DNA of 64,000 nucleotides from Lysinibacillus sphaericus (GTDB lineage Bacteria > Bacillota > Bacilli > Bacillales_A > Planococcaceae), in NCBI RefSeq assembly GCF_001629735.1, contig NZ_CP015224.1, forward strand, positions 2,852,001 through 2,916,000, given 5' to 3'. Below the pieces are notes generated by a model. That model did no database searches and had not been told where the DNA came from. It saw only the letters and a list, made by a program, of their open reading frames with translations. The first letter of the stretch is position 1, and each line of letters starts with the position of its first letter. The translations under genes were made by a program, and so were the position numbers. Positions 8,317 through 17,917 of the stretch are shown here, piece after piece.

Positions 8317-10728
8317 TTGTTACAAGTACTTTATATTTTCATTCCCATGCTTGCTGCAATATTCGTACCATTTTTATATAAAAGCATAAAGAATATTCAT
8401 ACTGGCTGGTTTGTTCTCGCTGTTCCAGCTACGCTCGTGGTGATTTATGCATCTTATATTGCACAAGTAGCTAAAGGTGGAGTGTTTACAGCTAAACTTC
8501 CTTGGATTCCATCGCTTGATATTTCCTTCGTCTCCTATTTGGATGGCCTTAGCTTATTATTCTCGCTACTAATTACTGGGATCGGATCATTAGTTGTCCT
8601 CTACTCCATTTTTTACTTAGATAAACATAAAGAAAAATTACATAATTTTTATGTTTACTTACTGTTATTTATGTCTGCAATGCTTGGAGTAGTACAGTCA
8701 GATCATTTAATTACACTTTATTTCTTTTGGGAATTAACGTCCATTTCCTCATTCCTACTCATTGGTTATTGGTATAACCGTGATGCGTCACGCCTTGGAG
8801 CACTGAAGTCAATGATGATAACAGTTGGCGGTGGCTTAATGATGTTAGGTGGATTCGTTCTTCTCTACTTAATGGGTGGAACTTATTCCATTCGAGAGCT
8901 AATGGTTATGGCTCCAAATCTAGTTGATCACCCTTTATTTACTTGGTCGCTTGTGTTACTCCTTCTAGGAGCATTTACAAAATCGGCTCAATTCCCATTT
9001 TACATTTGGCTACCAGATGCAATGGAAGCACCTACACCAGTAAGTGCATACCTTCACTCTGCCACAATGGTCAAAGCAGGTATTTATTTAGTAGCACGCT
9101 TTACCCCAATTTTTGCGGCTTCTGAGCTCTGGGTATGGCTTGTAACAGGTATAGGTATTTTAACTTTATTCTGGGGTTCATTCTTTGCAGTCAAACAAAC
9201 GGACTTGAAAGGGATTCTTGCCTTCTCGACCGTCAGTCAACTTGGACTTATTATGTCACTACTTGGGGCAAGCGCAGTGGCGTTTCATGCCAACGAATCC
9301 GTAGATACAATTAAATTTGCGGCATTTGCTGCCATCTTCCATCTGATCAATCACGCTACATTTAAAGGTAGCCTATTCATGATTGCTGGGATTATCGATC
9401 ATGAAACAGGGACACGTGATATTCGTAAATTGGGTGGGTTAATGAGTATTATGCCTATCAGTTTTACAGTTGCGGCAATAGGAAGCTTATCGATGGCTGG
9501 TCTTCCACCGTTTAATGGCTTCTTAAGTAAAGAAATGTTTTTAACAGCCATGCTCGCGCTTCAAAAGTTTGAGTTTTTTGGCTTCGATACATGGGGAGTG
9601 CTCTTCCCAATCGTGGCTTGGGTTGCTAGTATTTTCACATTTATTTATAGCTTTTATTTTGTTTTCCGAACATTTAATGGCAACTACAAACCAGAACAAT
9701 TACCGCATAAACCACATGAAGCACCTATTGGGATGCTAGTTTCTCCAATGCTTTTAGCAGGATTAGTTGTGCTTATATTCTTTATCCCGAATTTTATTGG
9801 TGATACATTTGTCAAACCTGCTGTACTAGCGATTCAGCCATTTTTATACGAGGTACCACAAGATATTGACATTCATGTATCTGCCTGGCATGGAATCAAT
9901 CCAGAGCTTCTAATGACGATAGGAATTATTATCATAGGAGTACTGCTATTTGTATCACTACCGAAATGGCAAGGGATGTATCAACGATTCCCAAAGGCTT
10001 TCACCTTGAATAATGCTTATGACAAAATTATGCAGGGGTTAGATGTTGGCTTGAATCGCCTTTCTCGACTCTACATGACGGGGTCAATGCGTCATTATCT
10101 ACTTTATATGTTTAGTGGTATTGCTATTATCGTCATTGGTTCGCTTTTTGTGAAAAATGCCTTTAGTTTTTCATTCCAAGAGACAGCTCCAATTAGGCCC
10201 TATGAAATTATTTTAGTCGTGGTTTTATTAATTGGAACAGCTATCACTATACTAGCCAAATCGCGTTTAACAGCCATTATAGGTCTTGGCTCTGTTGGTT
10301 ATACGGTAGCATTATTTTTTGTTATTTTTAATGCGCCAGATTTAGCCTTAACACAGCTTGTTATAGAGACTATATCTGTTGCTCTCTTTTTAATGGCATT
10401 CTACCATCTGCCAAAACTTGGTAAACGAGAAGAACGTATGAGATTTCAATTAAATCGAGCTGTTGTATCTATTACAATAGGTGCCATGGTAACACTTGTC
10501 GCATTATCTGCTCATTCACAAAAACTTATTCCTTCTATTTCTAAATACTATGAGGAAACCGTTTACTCCTTAGCGGGCGGAGGAAATATTGTTAATGTAA
10601 TTTTAGTAGACTATCGTGGCTTTGATACATTGTTTGAAATTACAGTGCTCGGTATTGCTGGAATGGCCATTTTGGCTATGATTAAATTGCGCATGAATAG
10701 AAAGGAGAAAACACATGAAAACAAATGA
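8317..10728 (+). CDS. mrpA: Mrp antiporter subunit A
   Basis: Largest subunit of the seven-protein Mrp Na+(Li+,K+)/H+ antiporter, which exchanges cytoplasmic Na+ for external protons and supports pH and salt homeostasis. At 803 aa it matches the B. subtilis length (801). The N-terminal two thirds is an ND5/NuoL-like proton-translocating domain, with HSATMVKAGIYL near residue 247 and lysines in TM helices. The C-terminal part holds the MrpA-specific helices (NAPDLALTQLVIET near residue 670). The start is TTG at 8317 with AAAGGAGGG upstream. First gene of a tightly overlapping operon. Confidence 0.96.
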   Translation: MLQVLYIFIPMLAAIFVPFLYKSIKNIHTGWFVLAVPATLVVIYASYIAQVAKGGVFTAKLPWIPSLDISFVSYLDGLSLLFSLLITGIGSLVVLYSIFYLDKHKEKLHNFYVYLLLFMSAMLGVVQSDHLITLYFFWELTSISSFLLIGYWYNRDASRLGALKSMMITVGGGLMMLGGFVLLYLMGGTYSIRELMVMAPNLVDHPLFTWSLVLLLLGAFTKSAQFPFYIWLPDAMEAPTPVSAYLHSATMVKAGIYLVARFTPIFAASELWVWLVTGIGILTLFWGSFFAVKQTDLKGILAFSTVSQLGLIMSLLGASAVAFHANESVDTIKFAAFAAIFHLINHATFKGSLFMIAGIIDHETGTRDIRKLGGLMSIMPISFTVAAIGSLSMAGLPPFNGFLSKEMFLTAMLALQKFEFFGFDTWGVLFPIVAWVASIFTFIYSFYFVFRTFNGNYKPEQLPHKPHEAPIGMLVSPMLLAGLVVLIFFIPNFIGDTFVKPAVLAIQPFLYEVPQDIDIHVSAWHGINPELLMTIGIIIIGVLLFVSLPKWQGMYQRFPKAFTLNNAYDKIMQGLDVGLNRLSRLYMTGSMRHYLLYMFSGIAIIVIGSLFVKNAFSFSFQETAPIRPYEIILVVVLLIGTAITILAKSRLTAIIGLGSVGYTVALFFVIFNAPDLALTQLVIETISVALFLMAFYHLPKLGKREERMRFQLNRAVVSITIGAMVTLVALSAHSQKLIPSISKYYEETVYSLAGGGNIVNVILVDYRGFDTLFEITVLGIAGMAILAMIKLRMNRKEKTHENK

Positions 10729-11137
10729 TGTGATAATACAATTTACGGCTAAAATTGTATTTTTCATTATTTTCTTCTTCTCCATTCATATTTTTTTAGC
10801 AGGTCATTACACGCCTGGTGGTGGCTTTGTTGGAGGACTTTTAACCTCCAGTGCCATCGTGCTATTAGTGTTAGCCTTTGATATTCGTACTGTACGACAT
10901 ATTTTACCTATTAATTACACGTATTTAACGGCTATTGGTTTATTATTAGCCCTTGCCACTGCGGCATTTCCTATGTTTGTTGGCGAACCTTTTTTTACGC
11001 ATTTCTTTAATTATTTCGATTTACCGCTTCTAGGCAAACAGTCTTTACACACGGCTATGCTTTTTGATAGCGGTGTCTATCTGGTTGTTGTGGGTGTTAC
11101 GATGACCATTATTCAAACGATTGGAGAGGATGAATAA
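10715..11137 (+). CDS. mrpB: Mrp antiporter subunit B
   Basis: A 140-aa membrane protein with about four helices, belonging to the MnhB family. The GGGFVGGLLTSSAIVL stretch near residue 37 is typical. It overlaps the end of mrpA by 14 bp, implying translational coupling, and its ribosome-binding site (AAAGGAG) is inside mrpA. Required with the other six subunits for antiport activity. Confidence 0.95.
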   Translation: MKTNDVIIQFTAKIVFFIIFFFSIHIFLAGHYTPGGGFVGGLLTSSAIVLLVLAFDIRTVRHILPINYTYLTAIGLLLALATAAFPMFVGEPFFTHFFNYFDLPLLGKQSLHTAMLFDSGVYLVVVGVTMTIIQTIGEDE

Positions 11138-11478
11138 TGGAAATAATTATGGCCTTTGTCATTGGCTTCCTCTTTATGGCAGCTGTCTATTTAATTTTAT
11201 CAAAAAGTTTATTACGAATTATTATTGGTACGGGACTTTTAAGTCACGGTGCTCACCTACTGATATTAACGATGGGTGGTCTTGGTGGTGAGGCTCCACC
11301 CGTGTTAAACGAAGGAGCTAAACCCTTTGCAGATCCATTACCCCAGGCACTTATTTTAACCGCTATTGTTATTAGCTTTGGCGTCACAGCGTTTTTCCTT
11401 GTGCTAGCATATCGTTCCTATCAGGAGCTACAAACTGATGATATTAGCTTAATGAGAGGAAGTGATGAGGATGAATAA
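11137..11478 (+). CDS. mrpC: Mrp antiporter subunit C
   Basis: A 113-aa NuoK-like subunit with three helices (LLSHGAHLLILTMGGLGGEAPP around residues 36-57 is the family signature). Its ATG overlaps the mrpB stop (TAATG). In complex I-related machines the NuoK homologue lines the ion path. Length agrees with B. subtilis MrpC (113 aa). Confidence 0.95.
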   Translation: MEIIMAFVIGFLFMAAVYLILSKSLLRIIIGTGLLSHGAHLLILTMGGLGGEAPPVLNEGAKPFADPLPQALILTAIVISFGVTAFFLVLAYRSYQELQTDDISLMRGSDEDE

Positions 11479-12958
11479 CTTCCTACTGCTGCCTATCATC
11501 ATTCCGTTTTTCTTCGGTATGATTTTAATGTTTGGGCAAAAAAATTTAATGTATCAACGAACATTTTCATTACTTGGAATCGGGATATCCTTGATTACTG
11601 CCATTTCACTTCTATTGAAAGTGAAACATGATGGTATCCAAAAGGTTACCTTTGGAGATTGGCCTGTCCCTTATGGCATTACCATGGTTTCTGATATGGT
11701 ATCCGCATTGCTCGTTACAACAACATTGTTAATTGCTTTTTTTGTTGTTTGGTATGGCTTTGGTTCTATTACGAAGGAACGGGAAAGATTCTTTTATTAC
11801 CCTGGTATCATGTTTATTTTAACTGGGGTTAATGGGGCTTTTACTACAGGTGATATTTTTAACTTATTCGTTTTCTTCGAAGTATTATTAATGGCTTCAT
11901 ATTTACTGATCGTGCTAGGTGGCGAGAAAGGGCAACTGAAAGGATCGATCAAATATATTTTAATTAATGTTATTTCGTCGGCCTTATTTGTCATTACCGT
12001 AGCCTTTTTATACTCGGTTGTAGGAACATTGAACATGGCTGATATTGCCGTTAAAATAGCTGAAATCAATCAGCCAGGTATCATTACGGTTATAGCTGTA
12101 CTCTTTTTAATGGTTTTCGGATTAAAAGCAGCCATTTTCCCATTGTATTTTTGGCTTCCTACTTCGTATGCAGCAGCGCCTATACCTGTATTAACACTAT
12201 TCGGTGCATTGCTCACAAAGGTAGGTGTCTATGCAATTACACGTACCTATACACTATTCTTTGTACACGATTTATCATATACTCATGATTTATTGATGGT
12301 ACTTGCCATTGCTACAATTGTAGCTGGATGCATTGGGGCACTCGCCTACTTTGATGTCAAACTTATTATTATCTACAATATTGTCATTGCTGTAGGAGTT
12401 ATTTTATTTGGTGTCTCACAAATGAATGAAGCTTCTTTAAAGGGAGCGATGTTTTATTTAGTACACGATATGCTCATAAAGGCTGCACTCTTTATGTTAA
12501 TCGGTATTATCATCTACATTACAGGTACATCTGATTTGCGTAAGATGGGTGGCCTGATGAAGAAATACCCGGTGCTTGGTTGGTGTTATTTAATTGCAGC
12601 ATTTGGCTTAGCCGGAATTCCACCACTTAGCGGATTTGTGGGCAAACTTTTGATTGTACAAGGTGGTTTTGAAGCGGGAAATATGTGGAGTAGTATTTTC
12701 ATATTAGCGTCCTCGCTGCTCGTACTACTATCAGTCATCCGTATCTTCATCTATGCCTTTTGGGGCGAGGAGAAAGAAACAAAGGGTACCGTTGACAAAT
12801 CTATCTACAAGATGCTGTTTATGCCTTCAGCCCTATTAGTACTTATTTCTGTCGTATATGGTGTGGGTTCCGAATGGATGACGCCATTTATGGACGATGC
12901 AGCAAAACTTTTAAATGATCCATCTATCTATATAGATGCTGTGATGAAGGGGGATTAA
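11471..12958 (+). CDS. mrpD: Mrp antiporter subunit D
   Basis: Second ND2/ND4-like proton-translocating subunit, 495 aa and about 14 helices. Visible family segments include FFEVLLMASYLLIVLGG, LFGALLTKVGVYAI and LAGIPPLSGFVGK. I choose ATG 11471 (MNNFLLLPI), as homologues begin MNNF; GTG 11462 and ATG 11465 in the same frame lie within or next to the AGAGGA ribosome-binding site. It overlaps mrpC by 8 bp. Confidence 0.95.
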   Translation: MNNFLLLPIIIPFFFGMILMFGQKNLMYQRTFSLLGIGISLITAISLLLKVKHDGIQKVTFGDWPVPYGITMVSDMVSALLVTTTLLIAFFVVWYGFGSITKERERFFYYPGIMFILTGVNGAFTTGDIFNLFVFFEVLLMASYLLIVLGGEKGQLKGSIKYILINVISSALFVITVAFLYSVVGTLNMADIAVKIAEINQPGIITVIAVLFLMVFGLKAAIFPLYFWLPTSYAAAPIPVLTLFGALLTKVGVYAITRTYTLFFVHDLSYTHDLLMVLAIATIVAGCIGALAYFDVKLIIIYNIVIAVGVILFGVSQMNEASLKGAMFYLVHDMLIKAALFMLIGIIIYITGTSDLRKMGGLMKKYPVLGWCYLIAAFGLAGIPPLSGFVGKLLIVQGGFEAGNMWSSIFILASSLLVLLSVIRIFIYAFWGEEKETKGTVDKSIYKMLFMPSALLVLISVVYGVGSEWMTPFMDDAAKLLNDPSIYIDAVMKGD

Positions 12959-12962
12959 CGCT

Positions 12963-13442
12963 ATGGCATTTCAAATGATTTTAAACTTTGTACTTGCCTT
13001 CGTATGGATGTTCCTATCCTCTAATTACACAGCAACCGGCTTTATAATTGGGTTCTTAATGGGTATCATTCTGCTCATAATAATGCGAAGATTTTTTAAG
13101 TCTCGTCTTTATGTCTACCGACTATGGGCCATTTTAAAATTGACTTCGCTGTTCTTTAAAGAGTTAGTATTAGCGAATGTGCAAGTCCTGAAGGTAGTAT
13201 TAAAGCCTAAATTGGACATGCAGCCTGCCTTTTTTGCTTACCCTACTGTATTAACGGAAGACTGGGAAATCACTTTACTATCCAGCCTTATTACTTTAAC
13301 GCCCGGGACTGTAGTCGTACATGTATCCGATGATGCTAAAACATTATATGTACATGCTATTGATATAAACGATGTGGATGAGGCTGTTGCTTCCATTCGA
13401 GATTCATTTGAGAAAGCGATTTTGGAGGTGAGTAAATCATGA
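12963..13442 (+). CDS. mrpE: Mrp antiporter subunit E
   Basis: A 159-aa protein with two N-terminal helices and a soluble C-terminal part containing LTPGTVVVHVSDDAKTLYVH, typical of MnhE. The family lies on the cation-handling side of the complex. It starts 4 bp after mrpD and ends overlapping mrpF by 4 bp. Confidence 0.95.
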   Translation: MAFQMILNFVLAFVWMFLSSNYTATGFIIGFLMGIILLIIMRRFFKSRLYVYRLWAILKLTSLFFKELVLANVQVLKVVLKPKLDMQPAFFAYPTVLTEDWEITLLSSLITLTPGTVVVHVSDDAKTLYVHAIDINDVDEAVASIRDSFEKAILEVSKS

Positions 13443-13720
13443 CAACATTTATTATTGCAGTCATTGTAGTGATTTGCTTATCGATGATTGCGGTCATTTA
13501 TCGAATGATTAAAGGACCTTCTGCATCTGACCGTGTTGTCGCTTTGGATTCACTGGGTGTCTCTCTTATTTCCTTGATTGGATTATTTTCAATACTAGTG
13601 GAAACAAGCTTCTTCCTTGAGATTATTTTATTACTAGCTATTTTATCATTTATTGGGACAGTTGCTTTCTCTAAATTCATAGAGAAAGGAGATATCATTA
13701 AACGTGACAATTCTCGCTAA
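13439..13720 (+). CDS. mrpF: Mrp antiporter subunit F
   Basis: A 93-aa, three-helix subunit. KGPSASDRVVALDSLG (residues about 24-39) is the conserved MnhF loop. The ATG overlaps the mrpE stop (ATGA), and the C-terminus overlaps mrpG by 17 bp. Essential for Na+/H+ antiport in characterised Mrp systems. Confidence 0.95.
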   Translation: MTTFIIAVIVVICLSMIAVIYRMIKGPSASDRVVALDSLGVSLISLIGLFSILVETSFFLEIILLLAILSFIGTVAFSKFIEKGDIIKRDNSR

Positions 13721-14072
13721 TAGTTTAGTTATTTTTTTCATTTCTGTTGGAGTACTTTTTATTGTCGTCACAGCCATTGGGCTTATCCGCCTACCTGATT
13801 TATATACGCGAGCACATGCTGCCTCAAAAAGTGCTACACTTGGTGTTATGTGCGTACTAATTGGTGTATTCTTTCACTTTTGGCTAATTGAAGATCATTT
13901 TAATCCACGTATATTATTAGGTATACTATTCCTCTTCATCACTGGCCCTGTTGGAGGACATATTATGACTCGATCCTCTTATATTGCTGGTGTAAAGCCT
14001 TGGAAAGGTACAGTACGTGATGAATTAGGCCCTGAAATTGACAGAATGAAAAAAGAACAAGATGTTCGATAA
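13704..14072 (+). CDS. mrpG: Mrp antiporter subunit G
   Basis: A 122-aa, three-helix MnhG protein with RLPDLYTRAHAASKSATLG (about residues 28-46), the family signature. The start is GTG at 13704, with AAAGGAG about 12 nt upstream inside mrpF. Last gene of the operon, followed by a strong terminator. All seven Mrp subunits are present and intact. Confidence 0.95.
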   Translation: MTILANSLVIFFISVGVLFIVVTAIGLIRLPDLYTRAHAASKSATLGVMCVLIGVFFHFWLIEDHFNPRILLGILFLFITGPVGGHIMTRSSYIAGVKPWKGTVRDELGPEIDRMKKEQDVR

Positions 14073-14079
14073 AACATAT

Positions 14080-14119
14080 AAAAAATCTGCTCAATCATTA
14101 TGAACGAGCAGATTTTTTT
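14080..14119. terminator. Terminator between mrpG and cysC
   Basis: Perfect 13-bp stem AAAAAATCTGCTC/GAGCAGATTTTTT around a 12-nt loop, with A and T tracts giving termination in both directions for the convergent mrp and cysH operons. Confidence 0.93.
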
Positions 14120-14128
14120 ATTGGTTAG

Positions 14129-14722
14129 TTAAATATAGCCTTTGGCAGTTAAAATACTAGTCAACTGTTCCACACATTCTTCTACAGTATGATGTTCTGA
14201 ATCTAAAATAATTTCTGGGTTTTCGGGTTCCTCATAAGGAGCGCTAATACCAGTAAAATTTGCAATCTCTGCTTTTCTAGCTTTTTTATATAGTCCCTTT
14301 GGATCCCTTTTTTCACATGTTTCTACTGAACACTTTACAAAGACTTCTATAAATTCACCATCTTCAACAAGCTCACGAACTACTTGACGATCTTCTCGAT
14401 AAGGTGAAATAAATGCCGTTAGCACAATTTGACCGCTTTCTATAAAAAGCTTCGAAACTTCCCCTATACGACGGATGTTTTCTTTACGCCCTGACTCATC
14501 AAAACCTAAATCCTTATTTAAGCCATGACGGACATTATCGCCATCCAACACAAAAGCTTGATTACCCCTTTCATATAATTGACGGGCAAATGCATTGGCT
14601 ATAGATGATTTTCCTGAAGCAGACAAACCCGTAAACCATAAAATAAAGCTTTGATGTTTATTTTGAGAGCGACGCTCATCTTTTGTAACAGAGGCTTCAT
14701 GCCAAACAATATTTGAACTCAT
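14129..14722 (-). CDS. cysC: Adenylylsulfate (APS) kinase
   Basis: Phosphorylates APS to PAPS with ATP in sulfate activation. The Walker A loop GLSASGKSS is at residues 32-40, [15 protein letters not shown] follows (APS-binding region), and FISPYREDR is present; 197 aa is the normal length. It is last in the cysH-cysP-sat-cysC operon and overlaps sat by 4 bp. Confidence 0.95.
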   Translation of the reverse strand: MSSNIVWHEASVTKDERRSQNKHQSFILWFTGLSASGKSSIANAFARQLYERGNQAFVLDGDNVRHGLNKDLGFDESGRKENIRRIGEVSKLFIESGQIVLTAFISPYREDRQVVRELVEDGEFIEVFVKCSVETCEKRDPKGLYKKARKAEIANFTGISAPYEEPENPEIILDSEHHTVEECVEQLTSILTAKGYI

Positions 14723-15858
14723 TTGACTACCTCCTTCTGCATGCCTTTTATTAGTACGTCTACTACCTCTTTACGGCTAAATGTACTTGGTGGTACTTCT
14801 CCATTGCGAAGCATCTCTCGTACTTTTGTACCTGATAAAATAATATGGGCAGAGCTATCATGGGGACAAGTTTTTGTAGTAGCCATCCCTTCACACTGCT
14901 GACAATAAAAACTATGCTCAAACTTCAATGGAATAATCCCTAATTCATCTTCCTTAAACTGTTCAAAGATTTTTTGGGCATCGTACGTGCCATAGTAATC
15001 CCCAACACCTGCATGATCTCTACCCACGATAAAATGTGTACAGCCATAATTTTTCCTTACAAGCGCATGGAAAATGGCCTCCCTTGGTCCTGCGTAACGC
15101 ATAGCAGCTGGAAATACACCTAATTGCACACGATTTTCAGGATAGTAATTTTTCAATAAAATCTCATAGCTCTCCATACGGATAGCCGCAGATACATCAT
15201 CCGATTTTGTTTCACCAACAAGAGGGTTTAAAAATAAACCATCTATCGTTTCAAGTGCTGCCTTTTGGATATATTCATGGGCCCGATGCACTGGGTTACG
15301 CGTTTGAAAGCCCACAATGGTTTGCCAACCCTTTGAAGCAAATAGTTGTCGGGTTTCCACTGGATCAAATGAATACGTAGGAAACTTTTGTGCTAGACGT
15401 TTAATTAACGTAATTTTTCCACCAACATATATGGCAGGACGTTCATGTAGCTTGTGAACTCCAGGATGTGCTAAATCCTCAGTGCCATAAACAAGTAAAG
15501 CCTCTTTTCGCTTATTCGGCTCAAAAATATCAGCCACCTGAATAACACCAAAAGTTTCACCTTGATAGACTAGTTTTACCTCTTCACCAGGTTGTAAGGT
15601 TGCTGCTTTCTCTTCCGTCACTGGGAGGGTAATTGGAATACTCCATACTATACCTGATACTAATCGACTTTTTTCCACCACAGATTCATAATCTGCTTGT
15701 GTTAAAAACCCTTGGATGGGACTGTAGCCTCCTATGGCAATTAACTCTAAATCGCTCAAAGAAATGGCATCCAGCTCAATCTCCTTATGAATAGATGTTA
15801 TTTCCTTATCGGGATGAAAAGCTTGCACAAGAAACCCTCCATGTGGTTGTAAACTCAT
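14719..15858 (-). CDS. sat: Sulfate adenylyltransferase (ATP sulfurylase)
   Basis: Makes APS and pyrophosphate from sulfate and ATP. It is the homo-oligomeric type (379 aa; B. subtilis Sat is about the same). The [12 protein letters not shown] active-site motif and [12 protein letters not shown] are visible. A CxxC...C..H pattern ([17 protein letters not shown]) near residue 330 is the metal-binding insert common in this subfamily. A good GGAGGAG lies before the ATG. Third gene of the operon. Confidence 0.95.
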   Translation of the reverse strand: MSLQPHGGFLVQAFHPDKEITSIHKEIELDAISLSDLELIAIGGYSPIQGFLTQADYESVVEKSRLVSGIVWSIPITLPVTEEKAATLQPGEEVKLVYQGETFGVIQVADIFEPNKRKEALLVYGTEDLAHPGVHKLHERPAIYVGGKITLIKRLAQKFPTYSFDPVETRQLFASKGWQTIVGFQTRNPVHRAHEYIQKAALETIDGLFLNPLVGETKSDDVSAAIRMESYEILLKNYYPENRVQLGVFPAAMRYAGPREAIFHALVRKNYGCTHFIVGRDHAGVGDYYGTYDAQKIFEQFKEDELGIIPLKFEHSFYCQQCEGMATTKTCPHDSSAHIILSGTKVREMLRNGEVPPSTFSRKEVVDVLIKGMQKEVVK

Positions 15859-15936
15859 ATTATCTCCTCCTAATTCTAGTTAAATACTAAGTTTAATAGT
15901 AAGATCAACATCAATGATGTAGTAACACTAGTAAAA

Positions 15937-17001
15937 TTAAATTCCCTCACCTGCATCATATATGGATTGCTCTTCTTCTCGAATGGTACGCATTAAACTA
16001 ATAACTCCAAGCGTTCCAACGATAATGCTGCCATTTATAATAACCGCATATAGATCTTTTTCTAAAAACAACTGTACTAAAAAATAAGAAATGGCTAATG
16101 AAAAGATGGGGGATACAACCCATATACGAATAATCTTTTTCACAATATGCTTATGAAAAATTTGTTTTCCGTTTTTCGCCATTCCCATGCCGATAATAGA
16201 GGAAGATGTTACTTGCGTTAGTGGTACTGGAAGTCCAAAAATAGAGCTTATGCCTACGAGTAGCGCCCCAGTACTTGAAATTAAAATACCCTCTGCCTTT
16301 TGAAAACGCATAATTTTTTTACCGTTTGTTTCAAGAACTCGTTTACCAAGTAGGATAGCTCCTGCAGCTACAAATCCACCCCCAAGCATAATGCCGATAG
16401 TAACATCCATCATGCCAGCACCTACCAGCGGCCCAACTGCATTCGCCACGTTATTCATACCTGCCGAAAAGGCTTCAAAAAATCCTGCTAATACAAGTAG
16501 AATCGTTAAAATCGGATGATCTTTTAATAGCCCCCTAAGTTGTAATTTATATAACAACTTCCCCAATATAAGGGCCATTACAAAAGCTATAAGTGGGACA
16601 ATAACCCAAAAGGACATAATGACCAGCAAAGATTGGACGAATAACACTTTATAAGCTATTCCCACACCAACAACTGCGCCGACGGTAACCTCACTGGTAG
16701 ATAATGGGATGCCTAAAAGGTTGGCAAAAAATAAACTGCTTGTTGCAGAAATTAAAATAATGATAACAATTTTAACCGTAATGTACTCCTGAGGCATAAT
16801 ACCTGAGCTAATCGTTTTGACTACTTCTCCTCCGCCCAACACCGCTCCGCTATAAACGCCTATGGCGCATAATAATAATGCTTGCCAAGCCTTTTTAATA
16901 GCACCTGCCCCATAAGCAACTCCCATTGAAGCTGCTGCCCCACTTGCACCTATATTCATGGCAAAAAATAAACTAATAGCTATGGCAAAATATTCAAGCA
17001 T
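15937..17001 (-). CDS. cysP: PiT-type sulfate permease
   Basis: A 354-aa membrane protein of the inorganic phosphate transporter (PiT) superfamily. It has two homologous halves, each with a glycine/alanine-rich signature (FFAMNIGASGAAASMG at the N-terminus, AGMNNVANAVGPLVGAGM mid-protein). The same-length B. subtilis CysP lies next to cysH and imports sulfate, so sulfate rather than phosphate is inferred here from operon position between cysH and sat. AAGGAG precedes the ATG. Confidence 0.9.
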   Translation of the reverse strand: MLEYFAIAISLFFAMNIGASGAAASMGVAYGAGAIKKAWQALLLCAIGVYSGAVLGGGEVVKTISSGIMPQEYITVKIVIIILISATSSLFFANLLGIPLSTSEVTVGAVVGVGIAYKVLFVQSLLVIMSFWVIVPLIAFVMALILGKLLYKLQLRGLLKDHPILTILLVLAGFFEAFSAGMNNVANAVGPLVGAGMMDVTIGIMLGGGFVAAGAILLGKRVLETNGKKIMRFQKAEGILISSTGALLVGISSIFGLPVPLTQVTSSSIIGMGMAKNGKQIFHKHIVKKIIRIWVVSPIFSLAISYFLVQLFLEKDLYAVIINGSIIVGTLGVISLMRTIREEEQSIYDAGEGI

Positions 17002-17013
17002 GGCATAACTCCT

Positions 17014-17715
17014 TTATTCATGTAACCCACATTCTGTCTTCCCAGAGCCTTGCCATCTACCTGAACGTAAATCATCCATCGTAAATGCCGGCTTTGTACA
17101 ATGCTCACAACCGATACTTGGATAGCCTTGATCATGCAACGGATTGTATGGCAGATTGTTTTTCGAGACATAGCGCCAAACATCCTTCCAAGTCCAATGG
17201 ATAAGTGGGCAAACTTTAATCGACTTAAATTTATCATCACGATTAAGAAAATTTGTTTGTTGACGTGTTGGCGATTGTTCACGTCGTAAACCAGATATCC
17301 AAGCCTTTGTGCCTGAAAGGGCTTCATGTAGCGGCTTAATCTTGCGTATAGCACAGCATTGATTTGGATCTGACTTCCAAAGTTCTTCACCATATTGAGC
17401 TGCTTGTTGTTCAAGTGTGAGTGCAGACTTTTTCATCACAATGTTTAATTGTGGATATTTTTCTTTTACTCGCCGGATCGTTTCATAGGTCTCTTTAAAA
17501 TGGACATCTGTATCTAAAAAGACAATGGTTGCATTTGGCTTTACCTTCGAAATGAGATCAATTAAGACTATGCCCTCAATCCCAAAGCTACAGGCATAAA
17601 CTATTTCATTCCCATACTCTTGATAGCTCCATCGTAAAACCTCTAATGCTCCCCTATACATTTCATCAACTTGAAAATTAATGTTTGGTTCTTGCCAATT
17701 TGCATGTGTTAACAT
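17014..17715 (-). CDS. cysH: PAPS/APS reductase
   Basis: Reduces (P)APS to sulfite using thioredoxin. The 233-aa protein has the nucleotide-binding SFGIEGIV region, and the catalytic cysteine near the C-terminus in ECGLHE (Cys229). It also carries CysCys (120-121) and CxxC (203-206), the ligands of a [4Fe-4S] cluster found in APS-using enzymes and in B. subtilis CysH. APS may therefore be accepted directly, though cysC is also present. First gene of the operon; GAGGGGG precedes the ATG, and an intrinsic terminator ends 17 nt upstream of the start codon. Confidence 0.95.
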   Translation of the reverse strand: MLTHANWQEPNINFQVDEMYRGALEVLRWSYQEYGNEIVYACSFGIEGIVLIDLISKVKPNATIVFLDTDVHFKETYETIRRVKEKYPQLNIVMKKSALTLEQQAAQYGEELWKSDPNQCCAIRKIKPLHEALSGTKAWISGLRREQSPTRQQTNFLNRDDKFKSIKVCPLIHWTWKDVWRYVSKNNLPYNPLHDQGYPSIGCEHCTKPAFTMDDLRSGRWQGSGKTECGLHE

Positions 17716-17732
17716 AGAATCCCCCTCATAGC

Positions 17733-17806
17733 AAAAAAAGGCGTTCTAACTAAAGACACCCAAAAAACATGCCTTTGTTAAAACGCCTCTAGTTTGACTA
17801 GCCAGC
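17733..17806 (-). promoter_or_regulatory. cysH leader attenuator: mini-hairpin plus intrinsic terminator
   Basis: Minus-strand leader of cysH. GCTG (17803-17806) is followed by a small hairpin CTAGT-CAA-ACTAG (17789-17801) and then AGGCGTT (17782-17788). AGGCGTT pairs with AACGCCT to close a long terminator whose seven-T tract is at 17733-17739, just before the ribosome-binding site. GCU and GGC can also pair across the small hairpin, so AGGC is shared by two competing structures. The same arrangement precedes sbp and sumT. A further 7-bp pairing upstream (17852-17858 with 17816-17822) may enclose another domain. The trigger is unknown. Confidence 0.65.
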
Positions 17807-17872
17807 TCATTATTCAACGATTTTTCACTAGTAATTGCTACCTCGTTCTTTAATCGTTTTTCTTATTACCAA

Positions 17873-17901
17873 ATATATACTAAAGTACACCAAGCAGTCA
17901 A
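17873..17901 (-). promoter_or_regulatory. cysH promoter
   Basis: On the minus strand TTGACT (17896-17901) is followed after 17-18 bp by TATATT/ATATAT. This gives a leader of roughly 150 nt before the cysH start codon that includes the attenuator. Confidence 0.55.
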
Positions 17902-17917
17902 CTAGGTTTTTTCAAAT

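Noticed and set aside
16980-17414. 144-codon open frame overlapping cysH on the same strand
   Set aside because: A shifted frame of cysH; cysH has complete catalytic and Fe-S motifs, and the shifted product has no family resemblance.
17716-17880. S-box (SAM) riboswitch before cysH, as known in B. subtilis
   Set aside because: None of the conserved S-box segments (such as the GAUGAAA and CGGCAACC parts) are present in the leader; only the small hairpin and terminator are seen.
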